In this document: piece after piece, positions 1 to 5,620 of the stretch
How the letters are laid out: each line of letters begins with the position of its first letter
Position numbering within the stretch: position 1 is the stretch's first letter
From: Caryophanales bacterium
GTDB taxonomy: Bacteria > Bacillota > Bacilli > Exiguobacteriales > Exiguobacteriaceae
Direction of reading: 5' to 3'
DNA: 7,957 nt
NCBI GenBank assembly: GCA_902362975.1
Contig: CABIYO010000051.1
Location: forward strand, 1 to 7,957
Made by a program: the position numbers and the translations under genes
The notes under the pieces: generated by a model
Seen by the model: the letters and a program-made list of their open reading frames with translations, nothing else
Databases searched by the model: none
What the model was told of the DNA's origin: nothing

Positions 1-2
1 CG

Positions 3-83
3 AAGAAGGGGTCCGGCCACCGAAAATCGGTGGCCGGACCCCTCTTTTTATCAAAAATCTTTAAAACCGGCTAGTTATGTCCC
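3..83 (-). repeat. Dispersed intergenic repeat, left copy
   Basis: Read on the minus strand, this block is 78 of 81 bases identical to 7827-7907 on the plus strand, so the two copies form a long inverted repeat around the window. The 40 nt at 44-83 are an exact reverse complement of 7827-7866. The rest is a terminator hairpin with two differences plus one change at the junction. The copy starts 11 nt after the stop codon of the HAD gene, in the same orientation relative to that gene as the right copy has to yqeM. The GGGACATAA core recalls intergenic repeats I remember from other Firmicutes; that link is from memory and not checked. Confidence 0.9.
7..43. terminator. Two-way intrinsic terminator hairpin
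   Basis: A 17-bp perfect stem (7-23 with 27-43) encloses a 3-nt loop and is very GC-rich. On the plus strand it is followed by CTTTTT (44-49), so it can stop transcription entering from the left. On the minus strand, where it terminates the HAD gene, it is followed by TTCTT, a weaker T tract at the window edge. It is part of the dispersed repeat described for this region. Confidence 0.9.
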
Positions 84-94
84 CGCCTCTTTCG

Positions 95-907
95 TTATGC
101 CTTGATGCCAAGTCGCTCTTCTAAGAAGATGGCGATTCCGTCATCCATATTTGAAGCCGTTACTTCGTTGGCTACATTCTTCAATTGGTCGATGGCGTTC
201 CCCATCGCGACACCGGTGCCGACATAGTCGAGCATCTCGAGGTCGTTCTCTTCGTCACCGAACGCGATGATGTGCTTCCGGTCGATGTTCAAATGCTTCG
301 AGACCTCTTGAAGCCCAAGTGCCTTCGATGTGTTTTTGCTCATGACTTCAATCATATGTTCGGGCATACGCCACTGACGGTTCAATACCGCCTCCGCATG
401 AATGTCATCGAGTTGGGAGCGGACGTGCGCGACGTGATCTTTTGTCGCATGAATCAATAAGGACGTCGGCTCGTCCTGCAAATGGGTCAACAAGTTACCT
501 GATGTGACGCTGAGCGCACGTTCTGCATACGGACTATAGAACTCTTGCGGGTCTTTTTGGAAGTACACGCGGTCCGTCACTTCGACGACGATATTGTGTG
601 CTTTCGTATCCGCTACTTCTTCAATGATGTCATGGGCGGTCTTGAGCGGGATTGGGCGGTGTGTCACCGCATAATTCGCGTCTTTCGGGTGATGTACGAG
701 CGCACCGTTGAAGTTGACGAGCGGTGTCGTCAATCCCATTTGATCATAGTACATGATCGAATGGCGCTTTGGACGCCCTGTGGCGATCATGACTTCATGA
801 CCAGCTTCGCGCGCCGCTTGAAGAGCGCGGAGGTTTCGTTCGCTGATTGTTTTATCATCTCTTAATAACGTTCCATCTAAATCGACTGCGATTAAATAAC
901 GTGACAT
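95..907 (-). CDS. Cof-type HAD-IIB family phosphatase
   Basis: A 270-residue cytoplasmic hydrolase of the haloacid dehalogenase superfamily, Cof/type IIB, whose members dephosphorylate small sugar phosphates, flavin or pyridoxal phosphates. Visible motifs are DLDGT (nucleophile Asp9, acid/base Asp11), ATGR around 42-45 (motif II), Lys195 (motif III) and GDEEND at 217-222 (metal-binding motif IV). The central part, about residues 85-185, is the expected type IIB cap. Length is typical. The ATG is preceded on the minus strand by an AGAGGA-type ribosome binding site 6-7 nt away. It is transcribed divergently from the small membrane protein gene and ends in the repeat-borne terminator. B. subtilis has several paralogues (for example YkrA, YhaX, YwpJ), so I give no symbol, and the substrate cannot be told from sequence. 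Confidence 0.93.
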   Translation of the reverse strand: MSRYLIAVDLDGTLLRDDKTISERNLRALQAAREAGHEVMIATGRPKRHSIMYYDQMGLTTPLVNFNGALVHHPKDANYAVTHRPIPLKTAHDIIEEVADTKAHNIVVEVTDRVYFQKDPQEFYSPYAERALSVTSGNLLTHLQDEPTSLLIHATKDHVAHVRSQLDDIHAEAVLNRQWRMPEHMIEVMSKNTSKALGLQEVSKHLNIDRKHIIAFGDEENDLEMLDYVGTGVAMGNAIDQLKNVANEVTASNMDDGIAIFLEERLGIKA

Positions 908-1010
908 CAGTCATCCTCTTTTCTTCACAATGATGTTTCTACGACCGTATCACACTTTTTGATTCGACGGAAAGAATATACAATCGAAGTCGCATATTCT
1001 ATTCGAACAA

Positions 1011-1019
1011 TGCTATACT
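1011..1019 (+). promoter_or_regulatory. Candidate extended -10 promoter
   Basis: TGCTATACT fits an extended -10 element (TGn followed by TATACT, five of six matches to TATAAT), with a start expected near 1026 and a leader of about 45 nt before the ATG at 1070. No good -35 hexamer is seen 16-18 nt upstream, which extended -10 promoters tolerate. The rest of the 162-bp divergent region 908-1069 shows nothing else I can name. No convincing promoter for the minus-strand HAD gene stands out. Confidence 0.5.
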
Positions 1020-1069
1020 AATGTCGTATGAATTTTTACGAATCATATGTGAGATGGAGGGGATGTTCA

Positions 1070-1264
1070 ATGCGTTATTTAGTGACATTGATCTGGGCGA
1101 TTGTGCTCTCAAATACAGCGGTGTTTATCATTTCTGCCGTTGATGGTGTAGAGTTCAACGCGATGCTCGCGACAGGATTTGGCGTGGCCATCACAATCTT
1201 CGTTGCACTTCTCGATGTCTTGAATCAAGACATGGGAATCAGCGACGTTGCACAAGAGAAGTAA
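1070..1264 (+). CDS. Small membrane protein, YjzD/DUF2929-like
   Basis: A 64-residue protein with two hydrophobic segments, about residues 3-23 and 30-48, separated by a short polar turn and ending in an acidic tail. This is a two-helix membrane hairpin. The MRYLVTLIW start and overall size resemble the DUF2929 family (B. subtilis YjzD), whose function is unknown to me; the assignment is from memory of the family. The start at 1070 is chosen because GGAGGGG lies 7 nt upstream. An in-frame ATG at 1028 would add 14 polar residues, lacks a ribosome binding site and sits almost on the predicted transcription start. A terminator follows 15 nt after the stop, so it is likely a single-gene unit. Confidence 0.75.
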   Translation: MRYLVTLIWAIVLSNTAVFIISAVDGVEFNAMLATGFGVAITIFVALLDVLNQDMGISDVAQEK

Positions 1265-1276
1265 GCCGTCTACAAT
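1248..1276 (+). promoter_or_regulatory. Candidate sigma-A promoter for trx-psd
   Basis: TTGCAC (1248-1253), a 17-nt spacer and TACAAT (1271-1276) make a plausible housekeeping promoter. Three of six bases match at -35 and five of six at -10. It covers the last codons of the small membrane protein gene. The predicted start near 1283 falls inside the left arm of the terminator at 1280-1308. Only 30 nt lie between the terminator's T run and the next gene's start, so the thioredoxin-psd pair needs either this promoter or read-through. Unproven. Confidence 0.4.
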
Positions 1277-1279
1277 CAA

Positions 1280-1308
1280 ACTGACTCGTGCATGAGTCAG
1301 TCTTTTTT
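1280..1308 (+). terminator. Intrinsic terminator after the small membrane protein
   Basis: An 8-bp perfect stem, ACTGACTC (1280-1287) with GAGTCAGT (1294-1301), has a 6-nt loop and is followed by C and six T residues (1303-1308). It is a classic Rho-independent terminator for the gene ending at 1264. Confidence 0.88.
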
Positions 1309-1338
1309 CTTTATCCAACATAGAGGAGGATCATGCAT

Positions 1339-1761
1339 ATGAAAAACCCTGAAAAACGCGCGAACTTTATCACGTTCGCCATCATCGGTGCGATTATCGT
1401 TATCGGAATCGGTTTGTTGTACTTTTTAAATGGAAACAATACGGACGACGGTGTCAACGCCGTCACGGCAGATGAATTGCAACAACAATTAGACCAAGAT
1501 GGTGAAGTCGTCGCTTACTTCTGGCAAACGGGCTGTGAATACTGTGAGCAAGTGAAGCCGTACGTCGAGCCTCTCATCGAAGAATATGATGCGGTCTCCA
1601 TCAACTTGGCCGACCATAACGTATGGACGACGTATGGAATCGAAGGTACGCCGACTATCATCCGCTTTGAGGATGGAAAAGAAGTCGGTCGCATTGAAGG
1701 AGCGGTCTCTGAACAACAATATGAGGCGTTCTTTAAAAATGAGGAGGCCAACGAGGAATGA
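1339..1761 (+). CDS. Membrane-anchored thioredoxin-fold protein
   Basis: A 140-residue protein with a short positive N-terminus, one hydrophobic helix (about residues 11-30) and an outward-facing thioredoxin domain. The domain carries a redox CxxC (Cys66-Glu-Tyr-Cys69, preceded by FWQTG) and the cis-proline loop GTPT (Pro105). It is probably a thiol-disulfide reductase or oxidase acting on extracytoplasmic proteins; direction and partner cannot be told. With no cleavage site obvious, the helix is likely a signal anchor. The start at 1339 is preferred over the ATG at 1333 because AGGAGG (1324-1329) is 9 nt from the former and only 3 from the latter. The acidic C-terminal tail overlaps the psd start by four bases (ATGA), suggesting translational coupling. 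Confidence 0.88.
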   Translation: MKNPEKRANFITFAIIGAIIVIGIGLLYFLNGNNTDDGVNAVTADELQQQLDQDGEVVAYFWQTGCEYCEQVKPYVEPLIEEYDAVSINLADHNVWTTYGIEGTPTIIRFEDGKEVGRIEGAVSEQQYEAFFKNEEANEE

Positions 1762-2537
1762 AGCGTCGTTTCTACCAAACGTTATTTGAGCTGAACGCCT
1801 CACCTTGGATCGCCACACGCCTCAAACGTTTTGCAGAATCAGATGTGAGTCGTCACTTGATTCCATCGTTTGCAAAAGTATATGACATTACGGTAGAAGA
1901 GGCAGAGCAACCGCTTGCTGCCTATCCATCATTGCATGCGTTCTTTACTCGTCACTTGAAGCCGGGAGCGCGTACGATTGATGAGTCATCCGATACCCTC
2001 GTAGCACCGTGCGATGGCAAGCTATCGGTCATCGAATCGATTTCAGAAGACAGTCGCTTCGAGGTGAAGGGGCAGTCGTATACGCTTGCGGAGTTACTCG
2101 GTTCTCAACAAGAAGCAAGACGTTATGCAGGTGGGACGGTCGCCGTTCTCTACCTCAGTCCGCGCGATTATCACCGCGTCCACACACCGCTCTCTGGTCG
2201 TGTGCTCAGTCACTATGAGCTCGGGGACCGTTCGGCACCGGTGAATGAAATCGGATTGACGGAGACGGTTCGACCGCTCTCACGCAACTACCGTCGCGTG
2301 ACGCGCTTTGACAGCCCAGCTGGAACGTACGAACATATCATGGTCGGTGCCTTGAACGTCAACACGATTGAGTGGACGCTCGAAGGAGACCAGGCGGGCA
2401 AAGGAGAAGAAGTGGGATATTTCTCGTTCGGTTCGACCGTCGTCCTTTGTTTTGAGAAGGATACGATTCAAATGGACCGTGAAAAGATCGGTCCGGTTCG
2501 ACTCGGTGAAGTCATCGGGACAATCAAATCCAACTAA
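1758..2537 (+). CDS. psd: Phosphatidylserine decarboxylase proenzyme
   Basis: Converts phosphatidylserine to phosphatidylethanolamine at the membrane. The 259-residue proenzyme carries the self-cleavage motif Phe224-Gly-Ser-Thr; cleavage before Ser226 gives a large beta chain and a short alpha chain of about 34 residues whose N-terminal serine becomes the pyruvoyl cofactor. The expected partners of a catalytic triad are visible: Asp86 in APCDGKLS and the histidines of DYHRVH (139, 142). Length matches the short Gram-positive form. The ATG overlaps the thioredoxin gene's stop, with GAGGAGG about 10-15 nt upstream. A terminator follows. The usual partner pssA (phosphatidylserine synthase) is not in this window. 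Confidence 0.96.
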   Translation: MKRRFYQTLFELNASPWIATRLKRFAESDVSRHLIPSFAKVYDITVEEAEQPLAAYPSLHAFFTRHLKPGARTIDESSDTLVAPCDGKLSVIESISEDSRFEVKGQSYTLAELLGSQQEARRYAGGTVAVLYLSPRDYHRVHTPLSGRVLSHYELGDRSAPVNEIGLTETVRPLSRNYRRVTRFDSPAGTYEHIMVGALNVNTIEWTLEGDQAGKGEEVGYFSFGSTVVLCFEKDTIQMDREKIGPVRLGEVIGTIKSN

Positions 2538-2555
2538 TTTTGTGTCAATTTTCTT

Positions 2556-2591
2556 CCGACCGAACGATAGACTAGTCGTTTGGTCGGTTTT
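2556..2591 (+). terminator. Intrinsic terminator after psd
   Basis: A 12-bp stem (2556-2567 with 2576-2587, one G-T pair) and an 8-nt loop are followed by TTTT, then CGTTT. T-rich sequence also precedes the left arm on the opposite strand. It separates the trx-psd unit from the yqeG operon. Confidence 0.85.
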
Positions 2592-2621
2592 CGTTTACCA
2601 TAGAAGGGATATCAATACTTG

Positions 2622-2627
2622 TATAAG
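2622..2627 (+). promoter_or_regulatory. Candidate -10 box for the yqeG operon
   Basis: TATAAG (2622-2627) is the best -10-like hexamer between the psd terminator and yqeG, giving a start near 2634 and a leader of about 30 nt. No good -35 hexamer lies 16-18 nt upstream; TTTACC (2594-2599) is 22 nt away. A promoter must exist here if the terminator works, but its exact position is uncertain. Confidence 0.3.
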
Positions 2628-2662
2628 TAGTTGAATCGTTTAGCTAATTGGAGGAATTTTAC

Positions 2663-3289
2663 GTGTTTAATCGACTTTATCCGAAACAGTTCGTCGCGTC
2701 TGTGTTTGACATCGACCTACAAGAATTGAAAGACCGTGGGGTCCGCGTCATTTTGACGGACCTTGATAATACACTCGTGGCGTGGGACGTCCCACATGCG
2801 CCAGAGCTTTTATTGATGTGGCTTGAAAAAGTGAAATCATACGGTTTCGATGTGATTGTCGTATCAAATAATAACGAGAACCGTGTACGAACATTTACGG
2901 AGCCGCTCGGCCTTCATTATGTCGCTCGTGCTAGAAAACCATTACCGTCTGGATTTAAAGCGGCACTCTCGAAATATGGGTACTCGCCGAAGCAAGCCAT
3001 CTTCTTAGGGGACCAACTGTTCACAGATGTTCTCGGGGCAAACATGGCGGGTATTCGTGTCATTCATGTGCAACCGGTCGTCAAAACGGATGGACTCGTC
3101 ACGAAATTTAACCGGATGCTCGAAAAAGTGGTCTTCGCACATATGAAGCGTCGTGGAAAGTATGTATTGATCACGAAAAAAGTGGAAGAACTTGCCGTTG
3201 ACGCACAACGGGCAAAAGTCGCGGTCGCTGAAAAAATCGGTGAGGCGATGCATCCACGTTTCGAAGATTCACATAAAAAAGATGAATAA
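2663..3289 (+). CDS. yqeG: YqeG family HAD-IIIA phosphatase
   Basis: First gene of the operon. It is a HAD-IIIA phosphatase of the family that includes yeast mitochondrial Gep4, which dephosphorylates phosphatidylglycerophosphate; the same activity is plausible here but is inference. Motifs are DLDNT (nucleophile Asp33, Asp35), VVSNNN with Ser68, Lys92 in ARKP, and GDQLFTD (Asp117, Asp122). GTG at 2663 is chosen as start because GGAGG (2650-2654) lies 8 nt upstream and the product then begins MFNRLYPKQF like its relatives; an in-frame TTG at 2648 sits on the ribosome binding site itself. At 208 residues it is about 35 longer than the B. subtilis protein as I recall it. The extra is an Ala/Lys/Glu-rich C-terminal tail (about 170-208), probably helical. 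Confidence 0.93.
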   Translation: MFNRLYPKQFVASVFDIDLQELKDRGVRVILTDLDNTLVAWDVPHAPELLLMWLEKVKSYGFDVIVVSNNNENRVRTFTEPLGLHYVARARKPLPSGFKAALSKYGYSPKQAIFLGDQLFTDVLGANMAGIRVIHVQPVVKTDGLVTKFNRMLEKVVFAHMKRRGKYVLITKKVEELAVDAQRAKVAVAEKIGEAMHPRFEDSHKKDE

Positions 3290-3322
3290 GACCTCGAACG
3301 CACAGGAAGAAGGAGGCTGCCC

Positions 3323-3388
3323 ATGTACGGCGAGCAAGGCGTCGGAATTAACGCTTCAGGAGTAGCGGCGAGGTGCTACGGTGAATGA
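3323..3388 (+). CDS. 21-codon leader reading frame before yqeH
   Basis: ATG at 3323 has the best ribosome binding site of the region, AGGAGG at 3311-3316 with 6-nt spacing. The frame yields MYGEQGVGINASGVAARCYG plus one Glu, then TGA. The peptide resembles nothing I know. The stop overlaps an ATG at 3385 (ATGA), which opens a nine-codon frame (MKKGKPERQ) ending at 3414, 8 nt before the yqeH ATG. Ribosomes loading here could reach yqeH by stepwise termination and reinitiation. I think the frame is a by-product of the 100-nt insertion rather than a gene kept for its peptide. Confidence 0.35.
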   Translation: MYGEQGVGINASGVAARCYGE

Positions 3389-3425
3389 AGAAGGGGAAAC
3401 CTGAACGGCAGTAAGTATAACTATG
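3326..3425 (+). mobile_element. Putative 100-nt insertion at the yqeH start codon
   Basis: The segment is bounded by ATG on both sides (3323-3325 and 3423-3425). Removing it joins AGGAGG-N6-ATG directly to the second yqeH codon, restoring a normal start. It contains two small hairpins: GCGT (3339-3342) with ACGC (3351-3354), and GTAGC (3362-3366) with GCTAC (3375-3379). An unpaired-looking 3' part follows (GAATGAAGAAGGGG, then AACGGCAGTAAGTATAAC). There are no terminal inverted repeats and no coding capacity. This recalls non-autonomous IS200/IS605-type elements or relics carrying the end of a TnpB/IscB guide RNA, but the family is a guess. An ancestral leader or structured regulatory RNA is the alternative. 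Confidence 0.5.
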
Positions 3426-4535
3426 GAAGAAACAAAACGATATTGCGCTGGGTGCGGCGTAGCCATCCAAACGGAAGACCCGAACGGGGTTGGCTATGCA
3501 CCGAAATCGGCACTTGACCGTGAGATTGTCATTTGCCAACGTTGCTTCAAATTGAAGCACTATAACCAAGTTCAAGATGTGGAGTTATCAGATGATGACT
3601 TCTTGCGCATCTTGAACGGTATCAGTTCAAAAGAAGCACTCGTCATCAAAATCGTCGACATTTTCGACTTCAATGGCAGTTGGCTTCCGGGTCTTCAACG
3701 CTCAGTCGGGTCGAACCCGGTACTGTTAGTCGGAAACAAGGTCGACTTGTTACCGAAGTCGGTCAACCCGAACCGGATGGCGAACTGGATGAAGGCAGAG
3801 GCAAAAGAACTCGGCTTGAACCCGATTGACGTTCATTTGATCAGTGCGAAAAAAGGACACGGCATCGATGAACTCGCTGAAAAGATTGAGTATTACCGCA
3901 AAGGCAAAGACGTCTTTGTCGTCGGTTGTACGAATGTCGGGAAGTCGACACTCATCAACCAGGTAATCAAACGTTTCGGTGAAGAGGATGAAGCCATCAT
4001 CACCGTCAGTCATTTCCCGGGAACGACGCTTGACTTGATCGACATTCCGCTCGACGATGATGCGAACTTGTACGACACACCAGGAATCATCAACCGTCAT
4101 CAAATGGCACACTATGTCGATGCGAAAGATTTGAAGACGATCACACCGAAGAAAGAAATCAAGCCGCACGTGTTCCAGTTGAATCCGCAACAGACGCTCT
4201 ATTTCGGCGGATTGGCACGTTTAGATTATCTTGAAGGAAATAAGCGATCGTTCGTCATTTATATGTCGAATGAATTGAAAGCACACCGTACGAAACTCGA
4301 ACGTGCCGATGAGCTCTATGACCAACATATTGGGAAGATGCTCAACCCACCGAATGAGAAGACACTCGAAATCTTACCGCCACTCGTCCGTCATGAGTTC
4401 AGCTTACGGGACGGCGTGAAAACGGATATCGTGTTCAGTGGTCTCGGTTGGGTCGCGATTCACGGAAAAGGTGGCCGTATCGCAGCATGGGCTCCAAAAG
4501 GCGTCGCAGTCACACTTCGCGAGGCGCTCGTATGA
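3423..4535 (+). CDS. yqeH: Ribosome assembly GTPase YqeH
   Basis: A 370-residue circularly permuted GTPase needed for 30S subunit assembly in B. subtilis; plant NOA1/RIF1 is related. The N-terminal zinc finger has Cys8/Cys11 and Cys38/Cys41. G motifs then appear in permuted order: NKVD (105-108), SAK (141-143), GCTNVGKST (168-176), PGTT (199-202) and DTPG (218-221), followed by the C-terminal RNA/protein-binding region. Length and ends match the family, so the protein is intact. The start is odd: ATG at 3423 has no Shine-Dalgarno match in the preceding 20 nt. No other start is possible, because the upstream in-frame codons contain no start before a TGA at 3402. The usual binding site lies 100 nt upstream, apparently displaced by an insertion. 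Overlaps aroE by four bases. Confidence 0.96.
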   Translation: MEETKRYCAGCGVAIQTEDPNGVGYAPKSALDREIVICQRCFKLKHYNQVQDVELSDDDFLRILNGISSKEALVIKIVDIFDFNGSWLPGLQRSVGSNPVLLVGNKVDLLPKSVNPNRMANWMKAEAKELGLNPIDVHLISAKKGHGIDELAEKIEYYRKGKDVFVVGCTNVGKSTLINQVIKRFGEEDEAIITVSHFPGTTLDLIDIPLDDDANLYDTPGIINRHQMAHYVDAKDLKTITPKKEIKPHVFQLNPQQTLYFGGLARLDYLEGNKRSFVIYMSNELKAHRTKLERADELYDQHIGKMLNPPNEKTLEILPPLVRHEFSLRDGVKTDIVFSGLGWVAIHGKGGRIAAWAPKGVAVTLREALV

Positions 4536-5317
4536 ATCTGGCCGTCATCGGTCACCCGATTGCTCATTCGCTCTCTCCCCAACTGCACGAGCAGTGGTTG
4601 AGGGCGTCTGGGCTTTTCGGGTGTTATGAGGCCATCGATGCCACACCAGATGAACTCCCAGCCCTATTCGCGGCAATGCGAGAAGGGGGCTGGGATGGAT
4701 TCAATGTCACGATTCCCTATAAAGAGGTGGTCGTTCGGTATCTCGATGACCTTGACGAAGCAGCGAAACACGCTGGAGCCGTCAATACGGTATATAAACG
4801 AGATGGGCGACTCATCGGGACGAATACGGACGGGGCAGGTCTTGTCCAAGCGCTGATGCCATACACAGACTTTACAGGGCGTGTCCTGATTGTCGGTGCC
4901 GGAGGAGCGGCTCGTGGGATTGTCCAAGCTCTGCCGACGCGTGACGTGACGATTGTCAATCGAACAATGGAACGGGCAAAAGCGCTCGCTGATACGTTCG
5001 GAGTCGTCTACAAGACATTCGATGATCTCAATCTCTCTCAATATGATGTCATCATTCAGACCACTTCTGTTGGGATGGACGAGAGATCGACACCACTTTC
5101 ATTAGAAGGATTACGACAAAACACGGTCGTTTGTGATATCATATATCGTCCACTTGTCACCCCGATGCTTCAAGAAGCGAAACGTCGCGGAGCAAAAATT
5201 GTGACAGGTGTAGCCATGTTCGTCGGGCAGGGCGCGCTCTCGTTCGAGAAATGGACGGGCGTGAAACCGGACGAAACCGTTGGAAAAAAGTTAATCGAAG
5301 GATTATTGGGGGAATAA
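4532..5317 (+). CDS. aroE: Shikimate dehydrogenase (NADP+)
   Basis: Reduces 3-dehydroshikimate to shikimate in aromatic amino acid synthesis. The 261-residue protein shows the substrate-binding SLSP (13-16), the catalytic lysine in NVTIPYK (Lys64), Asn85 in GAVNT, Asp100 in NTDG, the Rossmann glycine loop GAGGAA (122-127) and NRT (143-145), which fits NADP preference. It is slightly shorter than many orthologues. The start at 4532 overlaps the yqeH stop (ATGA) with GAGG 7 nt upstream. An upstream ATG at 4448 in the same frame would add 28 basic residues encoded inside yqeH and is rejected. In B. subtilis the orthologue in the same operon position is called aroD. No other shikimate gene is nearby. 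Confidence 0.96.
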   Translation: MNLAVIGHPIAHSLSPQLHEQWLRASGLFGCYEAIDATPDELPALFAAMREGGWDGFNVTIPYKEVVVRYLDDLDEAAKHAGAVNTVYKRDGRLIGTNTDGAGLVQALMPYTDFTGRVLIVGAGGAARGIVQALPTRDVTIVNRTMERAKALADTFGVVYKTFDDLNLSQYDVIIQTTSVGMDERSTPLSLEGLRQNTVVCDIIYRPLVTPMLQEAKRRGAKIVTGVAMFVGQGALSFEKWTGVKPDETVGKKLIEGLLGE

Positions 5318-5323
5318 TATACT

Positions 5324-5620
5324 ATGTTATCAGGTAAACAAAAACGCTTTTTACGCGCAGAAGCGCACCATCTTTCACCAATCTATCAAGTTGGGAAAAA
5401 TGGGGTCAGCGAAGCGATGTGTAAAGATATCGCAGACGCACTCGAAAAACGTGAATTGATTAAGGTCCAAGTACTTCAAAACTGCACGGACACGCCGAAA
5501 GATGTCGCTGGCGAGTTAGCTGAAGGCACACAGGCTGAAGTCGTTCAAGTGATTGGAAAAGTCATCGTCTTGTACAAAGAGGCGACCGAGAAAGAAAATC
5601 GCCAAATCAAACTCCCATGA
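5324..5620 (+). CDS. yhbY: YhbY/YqeI CRM-domain RNA-binding protein
   Basis: A 98-residue protein made almost entirely of one CRM domain. The N-terminal LSGKQKRFLRAEAHHL and the GKNGV loop (24-28) are the hallmark RNA-contacting elements. E. coli YhbY binds precursor 50S particles, so a role in ribosome assembly is expected; B. subtilis calls this gene yqeI. The ATG lies 6 nt after the aroE stop, with a G-rich ribosome binding site (GGGGGA, 5308-5313) inside the end of aroE. The stop overlaps the nadD start by four bases. Its place between aroE and nadD is the standard Bacillales order. Confidence 0.94.
   Translation: MLSGKQKRFLRAEAHHLSPIYQVGKNGVSEAMCKDIADALEKRELIKVQVLQNCTDTPKDVAGELAEGTQAEVVQVIGKVIVLYKEATEKENRQIKLP

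Noticed and set aside
1028..1069. Upstream ATG for the small membrane protein
   Set aside because: It has no ribosome binding site, lies nearly on the predicted transcription start and would put polar residues before the first membrane helix.
2593..2612. Sigma-B-like promoter (GTTT and GGGAT) before yqeG
   Set aside because: The -10 part reads GGGATA rather than GGGTAT and the spacing is short, so the match is no better than chance.
2648..2662. TTG start for yqeG
   Set aside because: The TTG overlaps the GGAGG binding site itself; GTG at 2663 has correct spacing and gives the expected N-terminus.
3326..3425. Known riboswitch, T-box or group II intron at the yqeH leader
   Set aside because: I could match no conserved riboswitch core, no T-box sequence, no terminator hairpin with T run and no intron 5' GUGYG boundary. 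The exact restoration of a normal start on removal fits an insertion better.
3750..4190. 146-codon open frame on the minus strand inside yqeH
   Set aside because: It lies wholly opposite a well-supported GTPase gene, has no recognisable motifs and is explained by codon bias of the coding strand.
4448..4531. Longer aroE start adding 28 residues
   Set aside because: The extra residues are basic, read from inside yqeH in another frame and absent from the family. MNLAVIGHPIAHSL at 4532 is the normal N-terminus.
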